Under the pieces are notes generated by a model. That model saw only the letters and a list, made by a program, of their open reading frames with translations, searched no databases and was not told the DNA's origin. From Argentina anserina (Eukaryota > Streptophyta > Magnoliopsida > Rosales > Rosaceae), in the NCBI RefSeq assembly GCF_933775445.1, contig NC_065874.1, positions 26,916,501 to 26,980,500 of the forward strand: DNA of 64,000 bases, read 5' to 3'. Below, one piece after another: positions 1 to 10,544 of this stretch; position 1 is the first letter of the stretch, and each line of letters opens with the position of its first letter. A program made the position numbers and the translations under genes.

Positions 1-126
1 TTCCTGGAGCTGGAGCTGGAAGGCGTATTCGGTGTCGGATTCGAAAGTGTCGTTGTCCATGGAACCGTTGTCGCGGTGGTCGTTGCGGCGTTGATCGGAG
101 AAGGGAAGTCTACTGGTACTGGCCAT
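1..126 (-). CDS. N-terminal exon of a gene leaving the window, possibly an RBR/RING-type E3 ubiquitin ligase
   Basis: On the minus strand an ATG at 124-126 opens a frame that stays open to the window edge (42 codons). It is rich in Arg, Asp, Asn and Ser and ends in the segment EYAFQLQLQE. A short acidic stretch followed by a repeated LQ motif of this kind is often found near the start of plant RBR (RING-in-between-RING) proteins; the catalytic domains would lie outside the window. The start was chosen because it is the first ATG in the open frame and because the frame is G+C-rich, unlike the flank. The divergent F-box fragment begins 230 bases away. The family call rests on one short motif and is tentative; that it is coding is more likely than the name. 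Confidence 0.45.
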   Translation of the reverse strand, partial: MASTSRLPFSDQRRNDHRDNGSMDNDTFESDTEYAFQLQLQE

Positions 127-356
127 AAGTGCGGGACTTTCCAAGGGGCACTATGATCAAGTTTGGAGGGAGATACTCCAACTAGAGGGGTTTCCAAAGT
201 CCGAGTGTCAGGGCCAATAGGCCCACATTGGGTCTCGGCCGCTGATAATTATTTACTTTTACTTTTTATTTGGAATAAACTTTCGATCTTTCGTGTAGGA
301 GTCTTGCACAGAGTTCGGGATTTCTGTCGAGTGTTGAAAGATATAGATAGCTTATC

Positions 357-604
357 ATGAACCGCAAGAAAATCAAGCCAACCAGTGATCTTTCAGAACT
401 TCCAACCAGATCAACCAGATTTTGTGATCTTCCGGATGAAGTTCTGCAACACATATATTCCTTCCTACCCATAACAGACCTCGGTCCAGTCGATTGCGTT
501 TCGAAAAGATTATCAACTACGTGAGCAACACCCACATTCTTCTTTTGTGACAAAATTGATCTAGAATACCACACTTGTTTGTGTCCAAGCCAAATAGCAA
601 CATT
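357..604 (+). pseudogene. F-box protein gene, N-terminal fragment, interrupted by a stop and a hAT insertion
   Basis: The frame starting at 357 gives a basic leader and then a typical F-box core at residues 25-53, including LPDEVLQHIYSFLPITDL and CVSKRLSTT. F-box proteins bind SKP1 and supply substrate specificity in SCF ubiquitin ligases. The conserved Trp expected after KRxxxx is replaced by TGA at 522-524 (TGG to TGA). The frame then continues in F-box/LRR style (ATPTFFFCDKIDLEY) to base 604, where a hAT element begins. GT at 521-522 could also serve as a splice donor, so the stop may be intronic in a spliced form; the good protein similarity after it argues for a nonsense change. A possible downstream half lies at 19100-19960. 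Confidence 0.72.
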
Positions 605-671
605 CAGGGTCGATCTGTTTAACTTAGAGGCCTTGTGCGGAAATTTGTTTTACTGATATATATGTATATAC

Positions 672-1075
672 ACAGTCTCTATCCAGAGTGAAGTTTCACT
701 CTGAAATTATAGAGTAAAGTTCTAATTTTAGCACACTTTTCGGTCAAATGTTTTCACCATAAGCGATTCAATATTTAGGTATGCTATTCAATATCATCTC
801 TACAAAGTTTCATCCAATTTGATAATGGTTTGAGCTTTCAAAATTGAGATTTACACGAACGGTTCACGTTGAATAATTTTAATTAATTCATTCATTTAAT
901 CTAATTTCAATACCTTAGCGATGTCCGAATTAGATAAAATTTTGTAGAAATGATCTTAAATAGCATACCTAAATATTGAATCACTTATGGTGAAAAAATT
1001 TGACCGAAAAGTGTGCCAAAATTGGAACTTCACTCTGTAATTTCAGAGTGAAGCTTCACTCTGGATAGAGACTGT
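672..1075. mobile_element. Fold-back MITE, family 1, copy a
   Basis: Both ends read inward as ACAGTCTCTATCCAGAGTGA, and the whole element folds on itself over arms of about 200 bases, including ttcggtcaaat / atttgaccgaa and tatttaggtatg / cataccTAAATA. It sits between TA tracts on both sides. Related copies lie at 1821-2215, 37179-37579 and 54818-55210. Confidence 0.85.
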
Positions 1076-1397
1076 ATATATATATATATATTACATAATG
1101 ATTTCAAGAATTTATTGAAAAAAGATTCAGGAGATAATAAAAAAGAAAAATAGGGATGAGAGATACAAAGGGAAAATTTTGATCACAAAAAGAAAGAAAA
1201 ATAAATGGTTTATATATTTTTTTTTGAGAAAGAAAAGAAATGGTGTCTTAAAAAGTTAAAATATAGACAAAAAAAAAGGGTTCGAACCCCTTATAATAAG
1301 ACAAACAAAGTTAAAAGAGCCTAAGAGATTGTCAGTTGTTCTAAGGAGCTATTTGTGCTTGGATTGAACTACTGTGTGTGTGTATTTATATATATAT

Positions 1398-1809
1398 ACA
1401 GATTTTCTCAAATAAGGAGGTCTGCACTAATGGTTTTGGTGCGGATTTCCAGTTTTCAACCACTTTTCGGTCGGATTTCCTCATCTCTACCGTCTAGTAT
1501 CTAGATATTATTGTGTAGATCATCTTTGCAAAATTTGAGCCAATTTAGTGATCGTTAAGGTCCTCAAAATCGAAAAACAAATGGACGGACTAAATTCTGT
1601 CAAACATGAACCGTTTATGTTTTTAACAGAAAAACGCAATTTTGAGGGTCTTAACGATCACCAAATTGGCTAAAATTTTGCAGAGATAATCTACGCAATA
1701 TTATCTATATACTAGACGGTAGTGATGAGAACATTCGATCGAAAAGTGGTGCAAAAATGGAAATCCGCACCAAAACAGTGGTGCGGACCTTCGCAGCCAA
1801 GACGGGCTA
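1398..1809. mobile_element. Fold-back MITE, family 2
   Basis: The arms pair across the centre: gaggtctgcac at the left pairs with gtgcggaccttc at the right, and ttcggtcggattt pairs with the aaattcgatcgaaaag-type stretch near 1735. It contains an inverted pair of atgaaccgtttatg-like and gatcgttaagg / cttaacgatc blocks. It is flanked by (TA)n. It is distantly related to the element at 52349-52757 by shared internal motifs such as the gaccaactttt-like block and the ctaccgtctagtat / ctccaccatctaat block. Confidence 0.78.
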
Positions 1810-1820
1810 ATATATATATA

Positions 1821-2215
1821 ATATCCAGAGTGAAGCTTCACTCTGAAATTACAGAGTAAAGTTCTAATTTTGACACACTTTTCGGTCAAATGTTTTCATC
1901 ATAAGCTATTCAATATTTAGGTATGTTATTCAAGATCATCTCTACAAAATTTCATCTAATTCGGACATCGTTAAGGTATTGAAATTAGATTAAATCAATG
2001 AATGAATTAAAATTGTTCAACGTGAACCGTTCGTGTAAATCTCAATTTTGAAAGCTCAAACCATTGTCAAATTAGATGCAATTTTGTAGAGATGATCTTG
2101 AATAACATACTTAAATATTAAATCGCTTATGGTGAAAAAAATTGACCGAAAAGTGTACCAAAATTGGAACTTCACTCTGTAATTTCATAGTGAAGCTTCA
2201 CTCTAGATAGTGACT
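1821..2215. mobile_element. Fold-back MITE, family 1, copy b
   Basis: It has the same arms as copy a (ccagagtgaagcttcactctg at the left, its complement at the right), the same length class and the same TA-tract flanks. With copy a and the family 2 element it fills most of the hAT at 605-2334. Confidence 0.85.
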
Positions 2216-2595
2216 ATATATATATATATTGATTTAATAAATATATATACCAAAAAGAAAAAAATATTAGAGGCCCCTATAAATCAAAGGCAATGTGCGG
2301 CTGCACAGTTGGCACACCCTCAGGACTGGCCCTAGCTACATTGAAGTCACAAATATAAAGATTGTGCCCAATAGAGGTGTGACAATCAAGCCAATACCCA
2401 CATTTATGAAGGAGTGCGGCAAGATATGGATTTTGTCATACAGTGGGCCCAATTCAAGTATTATATATTATATGTAGTACAGATACGAACACGAGTGTCC
2501 GTATTGGACACAATACAATACGCAAACACAGAAAATTAAATTTTTTAACACAGTCACGTGATGAACACGTTAATTAAATATTATTTTTAATATAT

Positions 2596-2779
2596 TGATG
2601 CATGATGAAATAACTGTATATTTCTTTAATGATATGGGGGCCTATATATAGGCATTACAAAATCACAATCCCGTAGGATTCAGAGTCCTAATTTATTACA
2701 GAGATGCTAATCTATCTCTAACATGAAACCTATTAGGCTAAGACACACAGAATGGTAAAATAATAATTCTCTCGGAACA
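2596..2779 (-). repeat. Copy A 3' LTR (184 bp)
   Basis: In window orientation it runs from tgatgcatgatgaaataac to ctcggaaca. It contains the conserved block cctatatataggcattacaa, a likely TATA/leader region on the minus strand. The purine tract (minus-strand AAGGGGGAG) abuts its right end. Confidence 0.92.
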
Positions 2780-3059
2780 CTCCCCCTTATGTCGCATGCC
2801 TAGGTTGCATGACGCACAACGTTACCTCGGTAAAAACCTTGTCAAGCAAAACAAAAACCTTTTGGGTAAAACAAAAGCTTGATCGAAGGGGAAAAAACAC
2901 AACGCACCAGCTACTTAATGATCTTAACATGTAATGTAGACTCCTCCTGAAGTCTACCAAACTCTAAAGTTCTGATAAGCGACGCATGCCAATGCTCTTA
3001 ACATGTTTCACAAAAGTAGATTTAGGCAAAGATTTAGTGAACAAATCTGCAACATTAGA

Positions 3060-3395
3060 TTATGAACTCACTTGATTGATCTGAACATTCAAGAACTTAT
3101 GTTGTTGAACATTGTAGAATAACTTGGGCGAAATATGCTTGGTGTTGTCTCCCTTGATGAAACCTAACTTAGCCTGCTCTATGCAAGCAGCATTATCTTC
3201 ATAAATGCACATATGTTGATCAGTTGTAGAGACTAATCCACAAGAGTCACGAATATGGCGAACGAGTGACCATAGCCAAATACATTCTTTAACTGCTTCA
3301 TGGAGAGCAATGATATCTGAGTGATTTAAAGAAGGAGAAATAAGAGATTGCTTCGTAGATCTCCAAGATATCGTTGTATTCCCAATGGTAAACAC
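3060..3395 (-). pseudogene. Copia RNase H / C-terminal pol fragment of copy A
   Basis: The 111-residue open segment contains SWRSTKQSLIS, IALHEAVKECIWLWSLV, YEDNAACIEQAKLGFIKGDN and TKHISPKLFYN, the conserved RNase H end of Ty1-copia polyproteins. In the complete family this part ends the polyprotein after reverse transcriptase. The frame breaks upstream and the reverse transcriptase is gone. The homologous segment of copy C (62725-63039) covers the part just upstream. Confidence 0.9.
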
Positions 3396-3399
3396 ATAA

Positions 3400-4340
3400 C
3401 CGGTTTGAGAACAAACTTTGTGATTGTCAGAGACATGGGAACAATTCTATATAATACGTCGTAGGATATTGTAAGAAAAGGAATCAGAATAAAGTGTGAT
3501 CCTACTGAATGTATCACATGGCAATAGTACTACATTCTTCAACTAAAGAGTTGGAAAAAGATGGTATTGAAGCAGTGGAATACCAAACAATAAACTAGGG
3601 TGGTAGAAACCATCCAAAATCGGTGTAAAAACACATAAAAAGCGTGTCAGTGAGTGTAGATAACAGACTTAGAGAAAACCGAAAAATTAACCGGAAAACC
3701 AAGTCAAAAGAACTCAAACCCGGGTGAAATTTGAACTAGGAAAATGTGGCAGCAAGAACTGCTGGAAATATGCCGAAAAAATCATTGGAAAACTCGCCGG
3801 AAACTGGCGGCGCCGATTGCCGGAAAACCAGCCGGCGGGGGCTGGAGCTGGCTGGTATGGAGGCTAGAGCTTCAAGTTTGACAGGGGACGCCGACAGAAA
3901 CCGGAAAGTGGCGATGTAAACCCCGGAAAAGGGCCGGAAGGCGGCCAAAACGCTGGAAAACGTTTCTGAAACGCCGAAATAGTAACCGGATACGGTCAAG
4001 TGGCCAAAACGATGTTAAATTTTGACGTTCGAATGTCCGTTTTTCAAATTTTAAGTTCCAAATTCACAATGTAGTGTTATTGGGGTCCCATGTAACCCAA
4101 AAACATCTAATTAAAAAACCACGTGAGTTGCACACATTGACCATCATGCTAAGTGTAAGGTAAATAAAATTCTCAAAGAGATTAACTTGTAAACAAGAAA
4201 TTGAGAAATTTTATTGAATGCCAATCTTTAATACATCACACATGAACTTCTAATTCCAAAATGAAAAGACTATTACAAATTCAATGAAAATAACAATGGT
4301 GGTCGGCCATAACAATACTTGAAATAATAAAGTTAGGATA
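3400..4340 (-). other. Copy A internal non-coding spacer with a G+C-rich core
   Basis: About 3740-4000 is dense in gccggaaa-type repeats and gives open frames on both strands through base composition alone. The same module recurs in copy B at about 15680-15960 with the same flanks (ggggtcccatgtaacccaaa, accacgtgagttgca). No protein family is recognised. Confidence 0.7.
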
Positions 4341-4352
4341 AGCTAAAGATGA

Positions 4353-5421
4353 CTAATCAAAGTTGGGGGTATCCATTGTAGGGGCCGGAGGCTTAGCCTT
4401 GGAAGCAATGGGCTCGGGCTTCATGGAGATGTGGTGAGTCTCGAACTCAGGGTCCTCATCCACATGGTTCGATTCAGGTTGTAGAAAATTCTTGTAGGCG
4501 AAGTATGCCTTGATCATCTCTTTGCTAGCGCGGCAATCGCGATTAAAATGCTCGAAAGAGCCACATTTGAAGCATGTAGACTTGCCATTATTGGAATTGA
4601 AGGCATGAGGAGGCACACAGCCTCCTTGAGGTTTGGGACGGGGATGGCCTCCCCCGAAAAGTGCGGCACCGCCACCATCTCGGGTCTAAGTATTGGACTT
4701 GGGCCGAGAACGACTCGGTTGCCTCCCACCATGAGAGTTGTTACTTTGTTGCTAGTATGGAGCATTCCTTAATTGATTTTTTTTGCTTAGGTGTTTTCCC
4801 ATAGTTAGACTATGGCGTAGAAATCTTTTTAGTGCCAACTGGTCTATTGTTATTATTGAGGAGGATCTCAGAATTCCTCTCCTTCTTTGCCAAGAGCGCC
4901 ATTAAGTCGGTGAAAGTCTAAATCTTCCCTTCTTCTACATGAGTGCGGTACGTATGAGCTTGAACCTCATAGTTGATTAAAAACATGTCCAATGACTTAT
5001 TGAGAAGATCTAGGTTGGTCTTTATGACACTAACGATGCCAAGATCGGATTGCAGGCATAACATATCATGATTGAAATCATCCACTCTCTTATAGTCCAA
5101 TAGACGGATGTTATCCCATCTAATAGTCAATTCAGGGAGAAGCTTATCATGAACGTTGTTGTACCGCAAGCGTAGTTTGTCCCATAATTCTTTAGTATCT
5201 TTTACGTTCAAGTATTGTCTCTTGAGAGTTGTATGGATGTGACGTCTCATGAAGATGAGAGCTTGAGTCTTGGTCATAAGTGGCAAATTAGCAGGAGGGT
5301 CAGTAAACATGCCTTGGATCCTTCGGCACTCGGAAGCGAGCTCCATGTCAGAAACCCAGCGGTGGTATTCATTGCCTTCTAGATCAAGAAGGCCAAATTC
5401 TGGTCGAGATGGCGATGACAA
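4353..5421 (-). pseudogene. Copia gag of copy A (capsid-like domain plus zinc knuckle), broken
   Basis: An ATG at 5419-5421 opens a 167-codon frame typical of plant copia gag, with LLDLEGNEYHRWVSDMELA, MTKTQALIFMRRHI, KDTKELWDKLRLRYN and RWDNIRLLDYKRVDDFNHD. Gag builds the virus-like particle that packages element RNA. The frame stops at 4918. After frame changes and an in-frame TAG, a CCHC zinc knuckle (CFKCGSFEHFNRDC) appears near 4530-4575 and the frame ends at 4353. At least one stop and one frameshift separate the two parts, so no full-length gag can be made. Confidence 0.88.
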
Positions 5422-5479
5422 CTACAAAAACGAATACGGAATCGATTAGATTCAAGTATAATAGGAATTAGACGGGGTG

Positions 5480-5946
5480 ACATATATGGTCACAAGAAAA
5501 ATCGATGCAAATGACGATACTCACGATCGCATCCAAAACAGCGGTGCACTCAGGCAACCACACGAAATCGATTTTCCCTTTCAAAACAATCGTGACTCCC
5601 TCAGAACCGTCACACGAAAAACATCAACCAAGAGGTGAATCATATCCTTCTTTGGTCTCATTGGCGTTATAAGAAAGGTCGGAAATGAGACATGAAGAAT
5701 GCTAATAGCGCCTGATATAATATATCTATATGTTTAAAAGCGGGAACGTTAATAAAAAAATTACCTTTGAAGGGGTGGAAAAGACGGTAGTAGCTTCTCT
5801 TGAGCGAAGACTTTGCTTGTTAATTTCGCGTTGCTTGCGTGAATATGATGGAGAAGCAATCTTGAATGCTTTGATGTGGGGTCTTGCGGGGCAAAAAGAT
5901 GAGTTTGCTTGGCGAATGCGGAGGAGATTGGCAAGGGCTGCAGGGG
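5480..5946 (-). other. Copy A leader, distal part
   Basis: This stretch aligns with 16790-17620 of copy B (shared aaaacagcggtg, caaccacacgaaatcgatt, ccgtcacacgaaaaac and gagaagacggtagtagc-like words). It is non-coding leader between 5' LTR and gag. It ends abruptly at about 5946, where unrelated sequence begins. Confidence 0.7.
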
Positions 5947-7722
5947 GTCTACAAGTGTCGACTCAAAGGCCACCCTCAAGTATAAGGGTCAAGTTATAGT
6001 GTAGTGGAATTGTGAGTAGGGGATGTCGTACCCAAGGGATTGGAAAAACCCTCTCTAACTAGAAGAACCTAAGTGATGCTAGAAGAATATGCAAATGTAC
6101 AAGTCACAAATCAAGGCTCACAAGTGAACCCAAATACATGGTGGATATATGCAAGATGGTGTAGTGATTTAATTTTGTTTCAAATGTGGGGTTATTTCTA
6201 AAAACTAAATGACCACTTAAAATGTAAACTAGGCTATGTTAAACTAGATGTGATGAAATAAATGAGAGTTATGACTTAAGGTTTCCACCTCTAGCTTCTC
6301 TTATCAATGATGCTACTAAATTGAATGATGACACTCTAACTAGCCAATTTCTCTCATTCTATCCCTCTCGGGTATGACAAGGGACAATCTCATTTGTTGG
6401 TATCAAGCAACCTCTCTCGGGTGTAGTACTTAACTACTTAAGTTATATATATGTATCTGGTTAAGTATCAAATGTATTACCCTAAGTGCATAAAGTTTGA
6501 AGATGAAGAAATCATGCAAACCAACCATGCTTATCTCTAAGTAATTGTAGTTCACAACTCTAACATGCACATATGATATGCTATCATACTTCAAACAACT
6601 AAGGTTAATCAAGCCTTAATCATTCATCATGTCATGGCAAACAATCATATACAAATTGATTAAGTTTAAGCATGAATGTTTAACTTTTGAACTAGCATAT
6701 TAGAGTGCTGATGAAAAATGCATCAAACAAAATATTTATATCAATGTCATACAAGATTGGCTAGGGTGAAGCCCCAAGAAATTAACTACTCACTCATAAC
6801 CAAATACACAAGCTTCAACATGTTTATGAACATCAAAGTAAAAAGAGATTAGAGAGGTGACTAGTGAATCTCAAGTTGAGGATGATGTGGATGAACTCAT
6901 GGATATCTTGACATGGTGGTGATGGAGATCCTCAAATGATGCTAGACTCTTCTTCTTCCTCTTTGCTTGATGATGGTGTATGAAAAATAGTGGATGATGA
7001 GGTGATGAAATTTGGTGTTTTTTTAGAATGAGATTGGTAGATGGAAATGTTTTCTTCCTCTCTTCCTTTCTTTTCTCTCCCCTCCCCCCCCCCCCCCCCC
7101 CCCTTGGTGGTTGTGGTAATAGAGATTTTTATAGAGGAGAATTGTGGTGAAAAAGTAGAGAAAATGAGAGATAATTGTGTAGTGAGTGGGGTGGTTGGTT
7201 ATGGAACAAGTGGGTGATCATGGAAGGAAGTGAGTGATCATGGAAGAAGTATGTGATAATGAAGGAAGTGGGTGATCATGGAAGAAGTGGGTGGATTACT
7301 AGGTAATGATGGACTTAGAGTTGATGATTACACCCAAAATCAAATCAGATTTTTGCATAATATAGGTGTGGATTTTTTGACAATGGGGATCCATGATTTT
7401 ATGAGAAAGAGAGAAAAGTGGTGTAATTAAATTTCAACTAAAAAGATGAGATATAGTTGTGATAGAACAATGTGTTGCTCCTTCCTTGCTCCTCCCTAAA
7501 ATTAGCCGGAAAATGCATGGCTTCACTAAATGTGGTGGTGTTCCGCCATAATAGTTCACTAAAAGTGGTGGTGCTAGGAAAATTTCCGGAATTTCACATT
7601 TTTCTCTTCTGGTCAAGATATTCTACAAAATATGGAAATGAATTAGTCTAAATTAAATTAAGCACATAAAATAAGTAAATTTCATGTTTTAGGGTATTAG
7701 AATATATGAGAATTATGATCTA
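5947..7722. mobile_element. Unclassified insertion inside the copy A leader
   Basis: Alignment with copy B jumps from about 5946 to about 7723, so about 1.78 kb has been added. It starts near gggtctacaagtgtcgact and ends near attatgatctaac. It contains a (C)20 run at 7084-7103 and imperfect repeats of gtgggtgatcatggaagaa between 7200 and 7300. It looks like LTR or leader sequence of another retrotransposon, but I found no clean TG/CA ends or target duplication. Confidence 0.5.
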
Positions 7723-7859
7723 ACAGCAGAGGCTGTTGTCGACGAGAAGCACCGACGGGAAGGTTGCCAGAGGCTGGAGACAAGGGCGGGCGGCGGGGCA
7801 AAAAAAGGATTTCTAGGGCTATAAAAATTCAGAGTTTTAGAGTAAAGTGCGTGATAACG

Positions 7860-8044
7860 TGATGCATGATGAAATAACTGTATTTTTATTGAATGATATG
7901 TGGGCCTATATATAGGCATTACAAAACTACAATCCCGTAGGATTCAGAGTCATAATCTATTACAGAGACGCTAATTCATCTCTAACAGAAAACCTATTAA
8001 GACTAAGATACACACACAAATAGAATAATAATTCTCCCGGAACA
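7860..8044 (-). repeat. Copy A 5' LTR (185 bp)
   Basis: It matches the 2596-2779 repeat with scattered substitutions, runs from tgatgcatgatgaaataac to ctcccggaaca, and is followed by the TATAT duplication. On the minus strand the adjoining internal sequence is CGTTATCACGCAC, the primer-site position of this family. Confidence 0.92.
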
Positions 8045-8110
8045 TATATATATATATTTATTAGAAAATTGATTTATAAAATTTGAAACTATTTAGATTG
8101 TTATATATAT

Positions 8111-8246
8111 CGAAGTGTGCATAAGTATAACAAAAATTAAATATGTTGGAATGACTAAGGAGTTGATAAGTACCTTAGATAACCAAGATTCGAATCCCAC
8201 TATAAGCACTTTCACTTTTATCACGAGTTTCTATTTTTATATATAT

Positions 8247-8281
<35 letters not shown>

Positions 8282-8408
8282 AAGTGTGCATAAATATAAC
8301 AAAAACTGAATTTGTTGGAATGACTGAGGAGTTGTTGAGTACTTTGGATGACTAAGGTTCGAATCCTGCCATAAGCATTTTTATTTTTATCATGAGTTTC
8401 TCCATAAT
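8111..8408. repeat. Two tandem copies of a tRNA-like (SINE-like) unit separated by (TA)n
   Basis: Segments 8111-8240 and 8279-8408 are diverged copies of each other, from gaagtgtgcataa to tatcacgagtttct. Each contains a Pol III B-box-like word (agattcgaatccc and aggttcgaatcct). A long TA tract (about 8247-8279) lies between them. They may be a degraded SINE; the A box is weak. Confidence 0.5.
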
Positions 8409-8799
8409 TACGTGTTCGTTGCGTGTCTATTTAGATACTTGCGTGTCCATTTCGAATACACATGTCCAAACATATCCGAACGTGTCCAAAAGTGTTTGAT
8501 ACGAGACCTAATGCACGTGTCTGTACTTCTAGGTTGTATCCATACATGAATTTAGATTAAGGAATCAATTAATGGATTGATCATATTAAGTGGGCCCCTT
8601 CATATTTGAAAGTGTGTATTTTTTAATTTCCTTTTTAATTGAAATTTAATTAATTTCTTTGTATGACTTTTTGCTGCCTGCATATTCAATTTTATCTATA
8701 GCAACTGTTCCAAACATAATCTATTACATCATGTTTCACGTTGTCACAAGTTTTTCTAGGATCCCTTCTTCGATGAGGCCCCAAATTAACAGAATTGTC
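8409..8799. other. Intergenic stretch, nothing recognised
   Basis: A+T-rich sequence with no convincing open frame. It contains a small run of cgtgtcc-like words near 8430-8520. It would form the 3' flank of the minus-strand gene ending at 8800. Confidence 0.4.
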
Positions 8800-10280
8800 T
8801 CATTTCCCAAACATGCTCATCCTCCGTGATTTCATAACTCCTATGAGGACTCCAGCCACAGAGAAGTAGCTCCCTGTTAAAACCTGGTGAATCATGAAAA
8901 ATACAGAGGAGAATGAGATTACTGGTCTGCTAGATATTTTCAATAGAAAATTACTTAGTAGTATTAGACAATATTTAAATTAACTAAAAATTTATTTTTC
9001 ATATTTTTATACAAATTAAGACATAAGTCAAAGTTTAAAAATGAGTGTACCCAATTAATCAATGCTGAAATGTCCAATCTACTATTATTTTCGTGAAAAT
9101 TACCAAGCTGCCATTCCCAGATTTAATAAGTTTATATTTCCTCATATTTTAGTTTTTTTTTTCCGGTAATTTTAAATTTTCCGGCCAAACCACCGACAAT
9201 TTGGAGGTGATCTAATATATAAAGTTATTTCTTACGTCATGAGCTTTCATTTAAATATTATATTGCATATTTTTTAAAAACTTTGAAATTTCGAATTATG
9301 CTCATAAAAAACCACAGTATCAGTTAGTTTTATAATCGACAGTAACAGCTAGATTCATAGTCGACAGTGGCAGATACATTCTCAACCGACAGTAGCACCT
9401 TTCAAGTCGACAATAGCTGCTAATTTCATACTTGACAATAGCAGGTTGCTTAATTAGATAACAACTGTTAGTTTTATAATCGACAATAACAGTTAGTTTC
9501 TAAGTCGACAATAGCAGACAGTTTCTCAATCAACAGTAGCAGCTAGCTTCTTAGTCGACAGTAGCATGTAGTTTCTTAGTCGACAATAACAGGTAGCTTC
9601 TTAATAGACAAAGAGATGCAAAAAAGTAAAATATCATATGACATGTGACAACTTGTTATTATGTAGTCTTTATTTGTAACTTTTGGAGCAAATTAGGAAA
9701 TGAGTTTTTATAAACCAAAATATTGTCTAACACTTATTAGTAATTTGTTATATTTTCAAATGAGAAAGCCTAAATAGCCTGCTAATCCCTGATACGGATA
9801 TCATGATCATTTGACGCGAAGCATGAGATAAAATTTCACAAATAGTTTGAGATGAAACTGGATCCGACATATCTGCTTTGAAGTATTCACCTCCCATAAT
9901 CGTTTGGCAGCCTGTATGAAAAAAGAATACTTACTATCTTATATTATTTGTTTACGTTACGCAGCTTCCTATTCAAACGTTAACAATGCGCAATACAATT
10001 GAAAAGAATGTTAGGTTCCAAAAGTAGACAATTCATGGACGAGAGTTTAGCAAGATCAAAAATTTAATCAAGCTAGCAAATCAGGAAGATACTTAATAAG
10101 AAAAAGGATCATAGGCTTCCTTTTAAATATAATCTATACGTTTTAAAATAACAGAAAAGGAAAACCGATTGAAAAAAGCAAACCTCTAAGCACTGGATTG
10201 GCTTCCTTTGCATTGGTCAAGTTATAGATTTCTAACAAGTTATCCCAGTTGGAACAGTCATGTTTTTTACAAGGCCATTT
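8800..10280 (-). CDS. Last three exons of an unrecognised gene with a C-terminal membrane segment
   Basis: Three minus-strand blocks join in a consistent phase: 10184-10280 (5' limit uncertain), 9796-9911 and 8800-8883. Donors are G|GTTTGC and TCC|GTATCA; acceptors are CATACAG and CACCAG. The joined tail contains DNLLEIYNLTNAKEANPVL, QTIMGGEYFKADMSDPVS and SQTICEILSHASRQMI. It ends with a hydrophobic run (SVLTGSYFSVAGVLIGVM) and a basic tail before TGA. That is the shape of a tail-anchored membrane protein. I do not recognise the family. No upstream exon is visible before the stop at 10281-10283, so this may be a truncated gene. The second intron holds a minisatellite. Confidence 0.55.
9310..9605. 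repeat. Minisatellite of about 25-28 bp, roughly 11 imperfect units
   Basis: Units follow the pattern gtcgacagtagcagctagtt plus tctta, with substitutions such as gtcgacaatagcag. It lies wholly in the last intron of the 8800-10280 gene. Almost every unit keeps the SalI-like palindrome gtcgac or a one-base variant. Confidence 0.8.
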
Positions 10281-10544
10281 TTAAGAGCTCCAGGTTAGAG
10301 AAGAGCCTTTACTACCGGAACAGGAAAGATCTCACTTGTAATCAGCTGAGAAGATGTGAAATGCAATGGTGTGGTGCACATACCAGCTCTGCATGGACCT
10401 CTGCAACAATAACCGAAGAAGAAACAAAATATACACATTAAAGACTTCTGTGATTTGTTCAAGATAAGCTAAAAGAAACAAAACAGGGATGCAAGAGATA
10501 GATTCACAGTACAGCAGGACGGTTCAACATAGTGTTGACACAGA

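Larger units (their letters stand above)
605..2334. mobile_element. hAT-superfamily element inserted in the F-box gene, carrying three nested MITEs
   Basis: The left end reads CAGGGTCGATCTG and the inverted right end TAGGGCCAGTCCTG. The flanking 8-mers are gcaacatt (597-604) and gctacatt (2335-2342), a 7-of-8 match, as expected for an old 8-bp hAT target duplication. The same termini with a perfect duplication occur at 47214-47627, and both copies carry a ttcgaacccc-type internal segment. No transposase frame remains. The interior is mostly three fold-back MITEs in (TA)n tracts. Confidence 0.75.
2596..8044 (-). mobile_element. Ty1-copia LTR retrotransposon, copy A (degenerate, non-autonomous)
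   Basis: It is bounded by direct repeats at 2596-2779 and 7860-8044 and by a TATAT target duplication (2591-2595 and 8045-8049). On the minus strand the order is 5' LTR, G+C-rich leader, broken gag (about 5421-4353), a G+C-rich spacer (about 4000-3740), an RNase H remnant (3395-3060), purine tract, 3' LTR. Most of pol (protease, integrase, reverse transcriptase) is missing. The leader is split by an unrelated insertion of about 1.8 kb. Copy B at 13804-18117 has matching LTR, leader, spacer and purine tract, so the family is certain even though no copy here is autonomous. Confidence 0.9.

Noticed and set aside
266..574. 102-codon minus-strand frame
   Set aside because: It is the antisense shadow of the F-box coding sequence.
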